The notes under the pieces were generated by a model, which saw only the letters and a list, made by a program, of their open reading frames with translations, did not search any database and had not been told where the DNA came from. Shown here one piece after another: positions 8,207 through 18,728 of a DNA stretch of 64,000 nucleotides. Source of the DNA: Nostoc sp. TCL240-02. Its GTDB lineage: Bacteria; Cyanobacteriota; Cyanobacteriia; Cyanobacteriales; Nostocaceae. The stretch covers positions 3,286,501 to 3,350,500 of the forward strand of contig NZ_CP040094.1 in assembly GCF_013343235.1 (NCBI RefSeq), in the 5' to 3' direction. The position numbers and the translations under genes are program-made. Numbering within the stretch: the first letter of the stretch is position 1; the number at the start of each line of letters is the position of its first letter.

Positions 8207-8686
8207 TTAAATCAAATCTAATTGCATTATATTCCCTTCAGCAAAACCGAGGCTGGAGTAAACTAGTTTACCCAATGGCGAGGCATTAAGAACCACTCGC
8301 GTACAACCGAGTGCTTTTAAATATTCAATTGCTCTATTAGTCAGAGATTTAGCAATGCCTTGTCTGCGGTAAGACTCTTCAACATAAACGCCCCAAATAT
8401 ATCCAAATTTGCGGTATTCATCTTTGAAAATATTGGGGTATAAACCTGCAAATAGTTGACAACTTACAGAACCCACAACTGTATTATCAATCTCTGCAAT
8501 AAAAGCCTTGTAAAATAAATTTCGACGTGCTTCTTCTATAAATTGGAGGGTAATATTCTGCCACTCTGGAAGAATATTACTCTCATCAACACCAATATCT
8601 AGCCACATTTGGTAAGAGTGTTTTGCAATCAGTAAATCTTCTTTGGTGGTGGCTTCTCTGATAGTTATATGTTTTTCTATCAGCAT
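8207..8686 (-). CDS. GNAT-family N-acetyltransferase
   Basis: A 159-aa acetyl-CoA-dependent acetyltransferase. The acceptor-side strand VVGSVSCQLFAG is followed by the V-Y-V-x-x-x-Y-R-x-x-G-I-A motif A (VEESYRRQGIAKSLTNRAIEY, residues about 108-128) that binds the CoA pyrophosphate. It ends with the usual VVLNASPLGKLVYSSLGF segment. The ATG at 8686 is preferred over a TTG at 8695. The substrate is unknown. It lies downstream of leuA on the same strand but is separated from it by a strong hairpin. Confidence 0.85.
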   Translation of the reverse strand: MLIEKHITIREATTKEDLLIAKHSYQMWLDIGVDESNILPEWQNITLQFIEEARRNLFYKAFIAEIDNTVVGSVSCQLFAGLYPNIFKDEYRKFGYIWGVYVEESYRRQGIAKSLTNRAIEYLKALGCTRVVLNASPLGKLVYSSLGFAEGNIMQLDLI

Positions 8687-8716
8687 AATTTCCAACGATT
8701 TTTGGAACTCACAAAT

Positions 8717-8744
8717 AACTCCTCCCCAAAGTTGGAGAGGAGTT
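8717..8744 (-). terminator. hairpin terminator after leuA
   Basis: On the minus strand AACTCCTCTCC pairs with GGGGAGGAGTT across an AACTTT loop (11 bp, one mismatch or G-U). It is followed by ATTTGTG, a weak T tract. It sits about 45 bp after the leuA stop and before the GNAT gene. Confidence 0.65.
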
Positions 8745-8787
8745 TGTTAGCATCAGCTAAAAACTAGCAGTTTCACAGATTCCGATC

Positions 8788-10392
8788 TCAGACTTTCTGT
8801 GCAGTTACTTCCTCTGGCTTTTGTTGAGTTTGCAAAGATGCATACAACCTATTCAACGCATTTACATAAGCTTGCGCGGATGCCACGATGATATCTGTGT
8901 TCGCTGCATGACCAGAAAACACTTTAGATTCATAACGTAAACGGATCGTCACTTCTCCAATGGCATCAATACCGGCTGTTACTGACTGCACAGAAAACTC
9001 AATCAACTCGTTGGGCACATTCACCACACGATTGATGGCTTTGTAAACTGCATCCACTGGCCCAGTACCGATCGCAGCATCGGTTAATTCTTCGCCTTCT
9101 GGGGTACGCAGAGTAACTGTAGCAGTAGGACGGGCGTTGCTACCACAGGAAACTTGCACCAACTCTACCCGGAACAAATCGGGTGCTTGTTGGATTTCAT
9201 CGTTAACGATCGCCTCCAAATCCCAATCAGAAATATCTTTCTTTTTATCTGCTACTTCTTTGAATCTGACGAAGGCTTTATTTAATTCAGTATCTGACAG
9301 TTCAAAACCCAATTCTTTTAATCGGGTACGGAAAGCATTTCTCCCTGAATGTTTGCCCAAAACTATTTGATTGTCTGTTAAGCCAATCAATTGGGCATCC
9401 ATAATTTCGTAGGTGAGTTTGTTTTTTAACACACCATCTTGGTGAATTCCAGACTCATGAGCAAAAGCATTCGCCCCTACAATCGCTTTATTTGGTTGTA
9501 CCAACATTCCCGTCAAATTGGAAACTAAGCGTGAGGTTTTATAAATTTGTCGGGTGTCAATATTTGTCAGGGATTCTTGAGAATCTTCTGGTCTGCCGAG
9601 ATAAGGGTTAAAATATTGCCGCCGGACGTGCAGCGCCATTACCAATTCTTCTAGTGAGGCATTGCCGGCGCGTTCGCCAATGCCATTGATTGTACATTCT
9701 AGTTGCCGTGCGCCATTTTTCACAGCTTCTAAGAAGTTAGCAACTGCCAAGCCTAAATCATTGTGGCCGTGAACAGAAATAATCGCTTGGTCGATGTTGG
9801 GGACATTTTCGATAATGCCTTTAATTATTGCCCCAAATTCGCTTGGGGTGGTGTAACCCACGGTATCGGGAATGTTAACTGTTGTTGCACCAGCTGCGAT
9901 CGCTCGCTCTAACACTTGGTACAAAAATTCTGGATCGGAACGAGCCGCATCCATTGGCGAAAATTCGACATCTGTCATGAAGGATTTAGCATAAGCTACC
10001 ATTTCTTCGGCGATCGCTAGCACTTCTGCTCGTGACTTTCGCAATTGATACTCTAAATGAATATCAGAAGTCGAAATAAATGTGTGAATTCTGCCCTTTA
10101 CGGCTGGTTTTAGTGCTTCTGCGGCTGCTTCAATATCTGCTTTAATCGCTCTTGCCAAACTGCAAATTACCGGGCCATTTTCTATCCCCACAATTTGGGC
10201 AATCTTGCTGACTGCTTCAAAATCCCCGGGACTGGCAAAGGCAAAGCCTGCCTCAATTATATCCACACCCAGACGCGCTAGTTGCTTGGCAATAACGAGC
10301 TTTTCGTCTATGTTCAGAGTCGCTCCCGGACACTGCTCTCCATCTCTGAGTGTAGTATCAAAAATGATAATTCGATCTGTTTTGTTTGTCAT
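8788..10392 (-). CDS. leuA: 2-isopropylmalate synthase
   Basis: Catalyses acetyl-CoA + 2-oxoisovalerate to 2-isopropylmalate, the first committed step of leucine biosynthesis. The 534-aa length fits bacterial LeuA. The DTTLRDGEQ signature (residues 12-20) supplies the metal-binding Asp, [11 protein letters not shown] the His pair, and [14 protein letters not shown] the second HMGL signature. The C-terminal allosteric domain is present (about 400-520), so leucine feedback is expected. The ATG at 10392 is directly upstream of the first strand. It is not in an operon with other leu genes here, as is usual in cyanobacteria. No T-box or leader peptide was seen upstream. Confidence 0.97.
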   Translation of the reverse strand: MTNKTDRIIIFDTTLRDGEQCPGATLNIDEKLVIAKQLARLGVDIIEAGFAFASPGDFEAVSKIAQIVGIENGPVICSLARAIKADIEAAAEALKPAVKGRIHTFISTSDIHLEYQLRKSRAEVLAIAEEMVAYAKSFMTDVEFSPMDAARSDPEFLYQVLERAIAAGATTVNIPDTVGYTTPSEFGAIIKGIIENVPNIDQAIISVHGHNDLGLAVANFLEAVKNGARQLECTINGIGERAGNASLEELVMALHVRRQYFNPYLGRPEDSQESLTNIDTRQIYKTSRLVSNLTGMLVQPNKAIVGANAFAHESGIHQDGVLKNKLTYEIMDAQLIGLTDNQIVLGKHSGRNAFRTRLKELGFELSDTELNKAFVRFKEVADKKKDISDWDLEAIVNDEIQQAPDLFRVELVQVSCGSNARPTATVTLRTPEGEELTDAAIGTGPVDAVYKAINRVVNVPNELIEFSVQSVTAGIDAIGEVTIRLRYESKVFSGHAANTDIIVASAQAYVNALNRLYASLQTQQKPEEVTAQKV

Positions 10393-10487
10393 TTGCGGTT
10401 TGTTGTTTAATTTTTACTTGTGGCTCAATATATCTTCAACCTTAGTTTTTCTTTTACTCTTACCTTTGTAAATAATTGCTAAGGCTA

Positions 10488-11009
10488 TTAACCTTCGGTT
10501 TTTTCTATTTGATCTCTGATATCATTTAAATCTATATATCTATCAGTAGCGTTCCGTAGTTCTCTAGCGATCATTCCTTCTGTTGATACTACCGTAATAT
10601 GTGTATTTTTTGAGCGTAATAGTTCGATTGCTCGTTCAAAATCTCCATCACCACTGAATAATACTACTCGGTCATACTGGTCTACTGTATTAAACATATC
10701 TACAACAATTTCAATATCTAAATTCGCTTTTTGCGAGTAACGACCAGAAGTATCATCATAATATTCTTTAAGAATTTTAGTTCGGACTGTATATCCTAGA
10801 CTAATTAGAGCATCTCTAAAACCTCGTTGATCTTGTGGGTCTTTTAAGCCAGTGTACCAGAATGCATTAATTAATGTTGTTTCTGATTGCTCATGTTTAA
10901 AGTATTCTAAGACTCGTCGCGGGTCAAAAAACCACCCATTTTTTTGTTGAGCATAGAACATATTGTTTCCGTCTACAAAAATAGACAGACGATTCATTGG
11001 AGAACCCAT
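10488..11009 (-). CDS. NYN-domain (LabA/DUF88-like) protein
   Basis: A 173-aa PIN-like NYN fold protein. The key acidic residues are visible: IFVDGNNMFYAQ at the N-terminus, a central Asp in NLDIEIVVDMF, and LFSGDGDFERAIELLR, the S-G-D-x-D-F block. These form the metal site of NYN ribonucleases. LabA of Synechococcus, which affects circadian output, belongs to the same broad family, but orthology cannot be claimed. The start is the ATG at 11009; a second ATG at 10997 (MNRLSIF) is also possible. About 95 bp separates it from leuA, which is downstream on the same strand. Confidence 0.85.
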   Translation of the reverse strand: MGSPMNRLSIFVDGNNMFYAQQKNGWFFDPRRVLEYFKHEQSETTLINAFWYTGLKDPQDQRGFRDALISLGYTVRTKILKEYYDDTSGRYSQKANLDIEIVVDMFNTVDQYDRVVLFSGDGDFERAIELLRSKNTHITVVSTEGMIARELRNATDRYIDLNDIRDQIEKTEG

Positions 11010-11749
11010 ACAAATTTACACCTAATAATATATATGAATTTAGATGGAACAATAGATTATAGCAATTTTCAAATAGCAAGTTTGCTAATATCTATAAAGT
11101 AGCTCTTCATCTATAGCTTTTATCCTACCTCTTTCAAGGCCTAAAAACGGATGCAACATTGGAGTTGAGATGCTGGGTGCTAAACCTTATTCACCTCCAG
11201 CACTGCAAGAGCTACCATCTGAACAAAATCTACCAATAAAATTGAACCAGTAACAGCATTTATCGCTGTATAACATTAAAGTTTACTCCTAAAGAGGTAT
11301 AGCATAAGCTTAGGGTAGGATATAAATTTATGCCTATCTATAGGTAGAGCTATCAGTATCAGGACATGCTTTCTGGGAGTACCAATATTGCGCCAAAGAC
11401 AGAAGACGGACTTAGGACAGCTTCTGGTAAAACACCCAGTTAGGAGCGTACCTGTTGGTTAGGTTAGGATCAAATCTCGCCGCAACCAATTAGCAGAGGC
11501 GAAGTATATCCGGCTCTGATCTGTGAGACAATCACTAGTTGTAACTCACTTAACAGAAAAACAATAATTTAGGCAGTACCTAAGTAAGAATCTTTTGGGG
11601 GCTAGCTCTCCCGATAGAGGTTTGTTGACGAATAGAAGATACTTTACAAATGTATAAGATTATCATTTAAGTCTTATTTCAATGTGCTTGCACTAAAACG
11701 TGGTCTGAATAAATAAAAGTGTTGGACTTAAATCAATCAGTAACACGAT
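11010..11749. other. 740-bp intergenic region, no gene recognised
   Basis: A divergent spacer between the NYN gene and the CHASE2 kinase. It contains a possible hairpin near 11170-11207 (TGCTGG...CCAGCA) and scattered AT-rich promoter-like hexamers. No ORF, tRNA or known RNA motif was found. The length leaves room for an unrecognised small RNA or a long kinase 5' UTR. Confidence 0.4.
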
Positions 11750-14110
11750 ATGGCAGAAGAACCTACATCTACCTTAACTAAAAACTATGTCTCTGCTGCC
11801 AATAGACACTCAAGTAAACCGACAAAAGTAACGTCAACAGCATCGGCTCGCCAGTCTAGATGGATGATTCACTTAGGTCATCTCCTCGCTGGAGCTTGCG
11901 TAATGGGTGCAGCAGTGCTGAGTGCTTCTGGTGGAGAATCAGTTCAATTGATAGAAAATAAGGCGCTTTCTGGCTTTTTTCAACTGCGTGGGCCGATTGT
12001 ACCTCCAGAAGACATCGTAATTTTAGCAATAGACGATCAGTCAATATCAGTTCCCGAACAGTACTATAAAACAAATCCAAAACAGTATGCCTACCTAGAA
12101 ACACTGAAATCTTATCCTTATAAACGTGCTGCATACTCCCAGATAATTACAAAGTTAATTAAAGCAGGTGTCCGCTCTGTAGCGATAGATGTAGTTTTTG
12201 ACACGCCGAGTAGTTATGGAGTTACTGACGATCGCCAATTCCAGGCAGTATTACAAAAATATGGCAGTAAAGTTACCTTAGCAGCCGTCTACGAAAATTC
12301 ACAGACGCACCAAGGGACTTTTACACAACTGACAGACCCACAACAGATGTTTCGTACAGGGTCAGTTTCCATTGGCTCAGTTAATTTCCCCGTAGAGGTG
12401 GATGGTAAAGTTCATCGATTGGCGAGTGAGTTTTCTAAGTCGTTGGTTGAAGATACTTTAATGGAGAAGCTACCCTCCTTTGATGAAGCAGCACTCAGGA
12501 CAGCACAAGTAAATTATCCGCGACCAAAAGGCGATCGCATTTATTTTTGGGGTTCTGCGGGTACATTTGAGCAAATACCCTTTTGGCACGTACTAGACCC
12601 GGAAAACTGGAACACCTATTTACAGCAGGGAAAGGTCTTCAAAGACAAGATAGTGCTGATTGGTGCGACAGATAAGTTAAATAATGATTATTATCCAGTC
12701 GCTGCTAGCAACAGCGCTAAACCGATGTCGGGCGTGGAAATTCACGCCAATGCAATCGCAACTTTGATGTCAGGAAAAGCGATCGCTCCAGGAATTAATA
12801 CTCCACCATTGCAGGGTTTGTTTGTGCTAGCTCTAGTTGGCAGTACAGCCTTGATGATTAGCAGACGCAAGCGTAGCATCAATAGATTTTTATATAGCCT
12901 CGCCCTATCTGGCGCTTGGTTAGGAATTAGCTATGGGTTATTTGTCTATGGTGGATTAATTTTTCCTACGATTGTACCAATGATTGCGATCGCCATGACC
13001 GGACTTTCCTATCTAGGAACCTCAGTCATGAGGGAAAGCATCAGAAAACGTCAATTAGTAAACATTTTTCAGAAATATAAAACTTCTCCCGTTGTCCAAG
13101 AGATTATCAGTCAACAACATGACTTGCAATACCTAATCCAGCAACGAGATTTAGCCTTATCAGGGAAAGTTTTGGCTCGACGCTACAAAATTGTCAAAGT
13201 TCTCGGTTCCGGTGGATTCAGTGAAACATACATTGCCGAAGATACCCAACGTCCGGGGAATCCGTTATGTGTTGTCAAGCAACTAAAACCAGCCAGCACT
13301 AAACCAGAAGCCTTACAACTTGCCAGACGTTTATTTCACTCAGAGGCGCAAACCCTAGAAAAATTGGGAACACACGATCAGATCCCTCAACTTTTGGCGT
13401 ATTTTGAAGAAGATGAAGAATTTTATCTAGTGCAAGAACAGATAATTGGTCATACTTTAAATCAGGAATTGCCACCAGGTAGAGCAATTGATGAAATTGC
13501 CGCGATCAAAATTGTTAGAGACTTATTGCAAACATTAATATTTGTTCATAAAAATAATGTGATTCATCGGGATATTAAGCCTAGTAATATTATCCGGCGA
13601 CACTCAGACGGAAAACTGGTATTGATTGACTTTGGAGCCGTCAAAGAAGTCAGCACAAAACAGCTTGATACTCAAGAGCAAACCCCCTTCACCATTGGCA
13701 TTGGGACTCAGGGGTACGCACCCAGCGAACAATGTTTTGGCCGTCCCCAATACAGTAGTGACATCTATGCAGTGGGTATGGTTGGGATTAGAGCCTTAAC
13801 TGGTGTAGCACCCCGTGAGCTAGATAGAGACGCTGATGGAGAGATAAAATGGAGCGATGCCTACGGCGGTAAACTACGCTCCCAAGTAAGCCGCTCCCTT
13901 GCTAATATTCTCAGTAAAATGGTACTGGATGACTTCAAACACCGATATCAGTCTGCATCAGAGGCTCTTGAGGATCTGAAAGCTTTTGACGATGTTGTAG
14001 ATTCCCACAGCAGATACCCCATCCTAGAAGATGACTCATTAACAAATACTTTAGACCAATTAAACGCCCCCACAAAATCTTGCTCAGAAGCGTCCTCAGA
14101 AACTTCTTGA
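11750..14110 (+). CDS. CHASE2-domain serine/threonine protein kinase
   Basis: A membrane receptor kinase of 786 aa. A first transmembrane helix lies at about 37-60 and an extracytoplasmic CHASE2 sensor (about 65-350, with DDQSI near the start and KIVLIGATDKLNNDYY and HANAIATLM near the end). Two to three closely spaced helices follow (about 355-430). The cytoplasmic Hanks-type kinase has GSGGFSETYIAED as its glycine loop (about 480), the VVKQL lysine, HRDIKPSN (about 605) and DFGAVKE (about 626). All catalytic residues look intact. The GGFxETYxAED loop is typical of cyanobacterial STKs. The ligand of CHASE2 is unknown. The gene appears monocistronic, followed by low-complexity G-rich DNA. Confidence 0.93.
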   Translation: MAEEPTSTLTKNYVSAANRHSSKPTKVTSTASARQSRWMIHLGHLLAGACVMGAAVLSASGGESVQLIENKALSGFFQLRGPIVPPEDIVILAIDDQSISVPEQYYKTNPKQYAYLETLKSYPYKRAAYSQIITKLIKAGVRSVAIDVVFDTPSSYGVTDDRQFQAVLQKYGSKVTLAAVYENSQTHQGTFTQLTDPQQMFRTGSVSIGSVNFPVEVDGKVHRLASEFSKSLVEDTLMEKLPSFDEAALRTAQVNYPRPKGDRIYFWGSAGTFEQIPFWHVLDPENWNTYLQQGKVFKDKIVLIGATDKLNNDYYPVAASNSAKPMSGVEIHANAIATLMSGKAIAPGINTPPLQGLFVLALVGSTALMISRRKRSINRFLYSLALSGAWLGISYGLFVYGGLIFPTIVPMIAIAMTGLSYLGTSVMRESIRKRQLVNIFQKYKTSPVVQEIISQQHDLQYLIQQRDLALSGKVLARRYKIVKVLGSGGFSETYIAEDTQRPGNPLCVVKQLKPASTKPEALQLARRLFHSEAQTLEKLGTHDQIPQLLAYFEEDEEFYLVQEQIIGHTLNQELPPGRAIDEIAAIKIVRDLLQTLIFVHKNNVIHRDIKPSNIIRRHSDGKLVLIDFGAVKEVSTKQLDTQEQTPFTIGIGTQGYAPSEQCFGRPQYSSDIYAVGMVGIRALTGVAPRELDRDADGEIKWSDAYGGKLRSQVSRSLANILSKMVLDDFKHRYQSASEALEDLKAFDDVVDSHSRYPILEDDSLTNTLDQLNAPTKSCSEASSETS

Positions 14111-14121
14111 GAAACACGCAA

Positions 14122-14330
14122 AGGCAGGGGAGGCAGGGAGCAGGGGGCAGGGAGCAGGGGAGGCAGGGGAAGAGAAAGAAATAAGGTAATTTCTGATGAA
14201 AAAATACCTATGTTGACGAGTTTCGACAACTCTTGGAGACGCTACGCGTAGCTTGCTTCCTCACAGGGGTACGCTCAACTCTCGACCACTCAGTTGGTTG
14301 AGCGGAGTCGAAACCAACGGCTATGGTAAA
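14122..14330. repeat. G-rich low-complexity tract plus dispersed repeats
   Basis: From 14122 to 14170 the sequence is an irregular AGGCAGGG/AGCAGGGG array. From about 14235 to 14260 it carries GAGACGCTACGCGTAGCTTGC-type DNA, and around 14290-14325 a TCAGTTGGTTGAGCGGAGTCG segment. I recognise these as styles of dispersed Nostoc repeats, not genes. A C-rich mirror tract lies at 14402-14460 before the next gene. Confidence 0.6.
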
Positions 14331-14460
14331 TCTATTACTAGAATTCACCTAAGTGTATTTAGGGCTATAACGCTCGTAAAAAATACTAAAATTTTCTCTT
14401 CACTTCCCCCTGCTCCCCCTGCTCTTTTCAGGTTGCTCCTCTGCCCCCTACCCCCTTCAC

Positions 14461-15822
14461 TCATTCCTGCATCTGATTTAATAACGAAAAAAATTCTTCT
14501 CCTACCGTAGGGTGAATGCCTATTGTTTCATCCAAGTCTTCCTTGGTAATGCCCTTGCGAATTGCCACACCCAGACTTTGAATAATATCTGCTGCATGTT
14601 CACCCACCAGATGAGCGCCCAAAACTTGCCCAGAATCGCCATTTACAACTAACTTCATAGTGGTTGGCTCATTTTGTTCGGTTAGCTGATACAAAAGTGG
14701 TTGGAATTGGGTGCAGTAGCATTGTACAGATTCACCAAATTTTTCCCGTGCCTTCGCCTCCGTCATCCCCACACCAGCCGCTTCTGGACGGCAAAAAACA
14801 GCAGAGGGCACATAATCATAATCTAGTTTTTGCACCTTGTTGCCAAAAACTGTATTGGCAAAAGCAATACCTTCTGCCTTCGCCACTGGAGACAATTGCA
14901 CTCGACTGGTGCAGTCACCCACAGCAAAAATATTTTCTTGGGTGGTGCGGCTGTATTCATCTACTTTGATTGCACCATGTTCGCCAAGTTCAACATGGGC
15001 ATTTTCTAAACCAAGATTCTTGGTATTTGGAGCGTAACCTGTGGCAACCAAGATCGTATCTGCTGTAATTATTTCTCGCTTCTTACCACTGATAGTCAAT
15101 AACAAACTCTCATCTGAGTATTTGATTTCTTGAACAGTACTACTAGTCAATAACTTAATTCCGCGTTTGCTCAAACCTTGTTGTACCGCAGAGCGAATGT
15201 CATCATCAAACCCCGATAAAATCATCTCGTCTTTTTCAATCACCGTCACCTGGCAACCGAAAGCGTGCATCATACTGGAAAATTCTACGCCAATGTAGCC
15301 ACCGCCAATAATTGCTAAACGTTTCGGTAGATAAGGTAACTGAAACATCTCGCGGGATGTAATGGCATATTCTATGCCTGGAATTTTGGGCTTGAGAGGT
15401 TGCCCTCCCACAGCAATTAAAATTTTGTCGGCTGTAACTTTAAGTCCATTGATATCGACAGTATGAGCATCGATGAAAGTGGCACGATCGCAAATTAGTT
15501 CAATTCCAGCTTTGTGTAATTGCTGAAAGTAAGACTGGTTAATGGTGTCAAGATGCTGATTTACTGACTTAATGAATAATGTCCAGTCAAAATATGTTTG
15601 ACACTCACTCCATCCATAACTGGGCGCTATTTGCTTTTGTAGGGCGAAGTCAGCAGCGTAGACAATCAGTTTTTTGGGAATGCAACCGCGATTTACACAG
15701 GTTCCACCGATGGATTCTTGTTCGGCAATAGCAACACGGACACCGTAACTAGCTGCTTTTTTAGCTGCTGCCAATCCACCAGGCCCAGCACCAATGACAA
15801 ACAGGTTGTAATCAAATGCCAT
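14461..15822 (-). CDS. glutathione-reductase-like FAD/NAD(P) disulfide oxidoreductase
   Basis: A 453-aa class I pyridine nucleotide-disulfide reductase. The FAD-binding GAGPGGLAAAKKA motif (about 11-23), the redox disulfide in GGTCVNRGCIPKK (about 40-52), a second Rossmann GGGYIGVEF and a C-terminal dimer domain with GIHPTVGEEF (active-site His) are all present. It is a clear paralogue of the enzyme at 38392-39768, sharing MAFDY-LFVIGAG and many blocks. It differs at the redox loop (CVNRGC against CVIRGC) and lacks the short insert in the NAD(P)/central region. It may be a second glutathione reductase or act on a related disulfide. Confidence 0.85.
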   Translation of the reverse strand: MAFDYNLFVIGAGPGGLAAAKKAASYGVRVAIAEQESIGGTCVNRGCIPKKLIVYAADFALQKQIAPSYGWSECQTYFDWTLFIKSVNQHLDTINQSYFQQLHKAGIELICDRATFIDAHTVDINGLKVTADKILIAVGGQPLKPKIPGIEYAITSREMFQLPYLPKRLAIIGGGYIGVEFSSMMHAFGCQVTVIEKDEMILSGFDDDIRSAVQQGLSKRGIKLLTSSTVQEIKYSDESLLLTISGKKREIITADTILVATGYAPNTKNLGLENAHVELGEHGAIKVDEYSRTTQENIFAVGDCTSRVQLSPVAKAEGIAFANTVFGNKVQKLDYDYVPSAVFCRPEAAGVGMTEAKAREKFGESVQCYCTQFQPLLYQLTEQNEPTTMKLVVNGDSGQVLGAHLVGEHAADIIQSLGVAIRKGITKEDLDETIGIHPTVGEEFFSLLNQMQE

Positions 15823-16158
15823 AAAAATCTGTTCCTTTTTTACTTTTTGGAAAGCAGAGCTATTTCATTCCTTATAGTTATTCAGACAAAACTTAATCTA
15901 CTGTCTTTGGGTGGACAAGTTTGGATGGAACCATTTTGATATGTAGCAAATTGCCGCTTTGCTTGCAATTAGATTGAAAAGGAATAGCGTAGGCGCAGCC
16001 CGCGTAGGCATCGCTCAAATACTGCTAAGTTATATTACATTATCTTGTAAAAAAATATCTTGTCTAGTTTTGGTGGATATGCGATCGCGCTTTTAGGGAT
16101 TTTCAAGAAATAAATAAATTATTCCATCTTGTAGCGTGGGCAACATCAGCGCCTATGA
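15823..16158. other. 336-bp intergenic spacer with a dispersed repeat
   Basis: Contains a copy of the GCGTAGGCGCAGCCC...GCATCGCT repeat at 15987-16015 and a HIP1 octamer at about 16081. It lies between two minus-strand genes. Nothing else was recognised. Confidence 0.5.
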
Positions 16159-18483
16159 TTACAGTGAATCAAGGAAAATTTGCATCTCCTGTGCATCCCG
16201 TGTCATTCCCAAGAACTTAAAACCATCAATAGCCTTAATTGACATTTGGTAGGCTTTCTCTGCACTTCCCCACTTTTTCTCCCAACGGGCAAGAGAACGC
16301 TGATAGCGAGCCAAACGCCGCTTGTTGTGAGTCATTTCAGCGACAGTGAAGCCTTGAATTAATAGTTTTTCAGCTCGATCGCGATCGCCTTGTTCAATTG
16401 CAATATCAGCCAGCCAATTTTGAGCAGAATTGATCACCCGATGCCAACTAATTTTTTCTGCACTTTTCATCACCTCTTGAAAGAGCTTCTTTGCTAAAAG
16501 ATATTCACCTTCTAAATAATAGATTTCAGCCTGATGATAAAGAACGGGAATAAAATAGCGGATGTGCTGTCGCTCTTCTAGATTCGCCTCGATCACCAAT
16601 TTTTCTTCTACCGTTAGCCAGTGGCGTGCATCTTGATAATCCTTCTGTCTAATTTGCAGCCTAGCCATACTTTCGGCTAAGTCAGCCTGAACACATAAAT
16701 CTGCATGATCACGCAAAATCCACGTCCGTCGCAAAATTTTGTCTGCTTCTTTCAGACTCACAGAGGAACACTCTCGAATTAGTAGCCAGCTTTTGCGGAC
16801 GATGATTTTTACAAAACAAGACCATTCACCACGCCGTTCTGATTGTTCTATAAGCCATTGCAGCCAATCTAAGCGATCGTCCCAATAGGCATAGAGATTT
16901 GCATAGTGGCTTAAGAGAAGCCATAAATCCCTAACTGCTTCATAGTGTTCTTTATCTTCACACCAATGAAGTACTGCTCGCAGATTTCCTTCTTCTGGTT
17001 CTAACTTATTGTAGTGTATCCATTTTTCCCAATCTTCTCCGGCATAATTGTGGGCAAAATCAAGATACCATCTCACCCAGCGCCTTCGTGCTTCCCTCTC
17101 AAAATCTGGGTAAGCGGCTAATTCTGCTAAGGCATATTCACGTGTCAGAGAGAGCATATCAAACCGCTTAGTTTCTGGATTGAGATTCACCAAGGAAAGT
17201 TGCTGCAAACGCGCCAAGCCATTATTTACAGCATCAGGAGCAGCTGTTAGTCCAGCAACCTCAGCCACAGCTGCGAGTATGGCAGAGTCAGGAAAAATCG
17301 CTAGTGACATGAGTAACTTGTGGGGTGGTTGTCCCTTGATTCCTTGTACTGATTGCTCAAAGCAAAAACGAGCCACATCACCTGTAGCCGAGGTTAATCG
17401 ATTCAATACCGAGTTTAGCGAGTAGCCACCGGATAATTGACCAATAGAATATACGATCGCCAGAGGGATGCCGCCAGTGCGATCGTAGAGTTGCTTAGAG
17501 TCTTCATCGTTGATGCTTATACCTTTTTCTTCAGCTTGTTGTCTAATCAACTGCAAACCATCATCTGGAGGTAAGTTTCGCAGACGGATTGGCAGCAAGG
17601 CAATTTGTTCGCGGCTAGTAATTATTACTTTGATGCAAATGGGTAGATTATATAAAAACTCAATAACCTCATTTCTGTCCTCTATAGTCTCCATATTGTC
17701 CACAATCAACAGTGTTCTCCGTTTTGAGAGAATTTGGCGAACACGATCAAATTGGTCATTGGGAGGAGATTGAAGAATTGTCGGGTCGTCTAAAGCATTA
17801 GCAATTTCTCGAAAGATATCGCGTAGATTACGCTGTCCCTGTTGCCGCCACAAGATACTATTAGTGGGAATAAGTTCTTGTTGTTTAGCTGAAGTGAAAA
17901 TAATCGCATCAAAGTTGGGTGCGTTAGAAGAGTTTTCGTTACTAGCTTTTAAGCATAGGTAAGCAGCTGCTAACACCAGCGCTGTTTTACCTACGCCACC
18001 AATCCCATGTACTGTAATCATGTGAGCGCCATGCACCGATGAAAGGCGTTCTAATAGCTTTTTCATATCTGCCTCCCGACCAATAAATTGGGTGTAAGTC
18101 GGTGCTGGCAGATTGTGAGGGATGTCACGGCGTTGGATAGCAGCTACAACAGATCCTTTACGATAACCATGTTTTTCCAGAACATAGACAAGATTACTGG
18201 ACTTAACACTTTTATTTGCTTCTCCTGTCAAAACTTCAATATCCCGATAGATATTGCTTAACCCTGCTCTGACAGCAGCGTTTTCTTTGTGCAAATCTTG
18301 ACCAATTTTTTTCAAGCTGTACCCACAGAGTAGCCCAAGTAACAGGTCTTTCCTAGTACTTTGTCTGTAACGCTTTTGAAGTGTAACCTCCAAATTCGTC
18401 AGTAGTCGGTCTATCTCCCAGTCCTGCAAAATCTTGCGATTCCAACTTTTAGGTAAATTCCAATCTTCTGACTGACCTGGCAT
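16159..18483 (-). CDS. NB-ARC-type STAND NTPase with C-terminal TPR repeats
   Basis: About 774 aa. Residues 1-110 form a small helical module that includes an HTH-like stretch (LGLLCGYSLKKIGQDLHKENAAVRAGLSNIY) and IEVLTGE. I know similar domains at the head of cyanobacterial STAND proteins. The NTPase follows a QFIGREADMKKLL linker: P-loop GIGGVGKTALV (about 160), Walker B RTLLIVDNME (about 262), sensor ITSREQ and GGIPLAI (GxP motif, about 345). A winged-helix region (about 375-450) and TPR-like repeats (about 500-770) complete it. STAND proteins are ligand-gated switches used in signalling or defence. The effector is not an obvious enzyme. ATG 18483 is preferred to GTG 18492. Confidence 0.88.
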   Translation of the reverse strand: MPGQSEDWNLPKSWNRKILQDWEIDRLLTNLEVTLQKRYRQSTRKDLLLGLLCGYSLKKIGQDLHKENAAVRAGLSNIYRDIEVLTGEANKSVKSSNLVYVLEKHGYRKGSVVAAIQRRDIPHNLPAPTYTQFIGREADMKKLLERLSSVHGAHMITVHGIGGVGKTALVLAAAYLCLKASNENSSNAPNFDAIIFTSAKQQELIPTNSILWRQQGQRNLRDIFREIANALDDPTILQSPPNDQFDRVRQILSKRRTLLIVDNMETIEDRNEVIEFLYNLPICIKVIITSREQIALLPIRLRNLPPDDGLQLIRQQAEEKGISINDEDSKQLYDRTGGIPLAIVYSIGQLSGGYSLNSVLNRLTSATGDVARFCFEQSVQGIKGQPPHKLLMSLAIFPDSAILAAVAEVAGLTAAPDAVNNGLARLQQLSLVNLNPETKRFDMLSLTREYALAELAAYPDFEREARRRWVRWYLDFAHNYAGEDWEKWIHYNKLEPEEGNLRAVLHWCEDKEHYEAVRDLWLLLSHYANLYAYWDDRLDWLQWLIEQSERRGEWSCFVKIIVRKSWLLIRECSSVSLKEADKILRRTWILRDHADLCVQADLAESMARLQIRQKDYQDARHWLTVEEKLVIEANLEERQHIRYFIPVLYHQAEIYYLEGEYLLAKKLFQEVMKSAEKISWHRVINSAQNWLADIAIEQGDRDRAEKLLIQGFTVAEMTHNKRRLARYQRSLARWEKKWGSAEKAYQMSIKAIDGFKFLGMTRDAQEMQIFLDSL

Positions 18484-18728
18484 AAATATCACCCAGTAAA
18501 TTTGTAATCAATGTGGCATTAGCAACATTTTAACGAACAAAAGTTTGACAAATTAATAACAAAATCACAACATTTTTTTAACAGTGTTAACTCCTGTCTT
18601 AAATTTAACCAGTAAGCTAATTTTATAAGTTTATTTTTTGTCTCTAGTAAGTAGAGACTGGCGACCATATCGACTTATAAGCTCTAAACTTTGCCAGATA
18701 ATTTTTTCACAAATTACCCAATAAAGCT

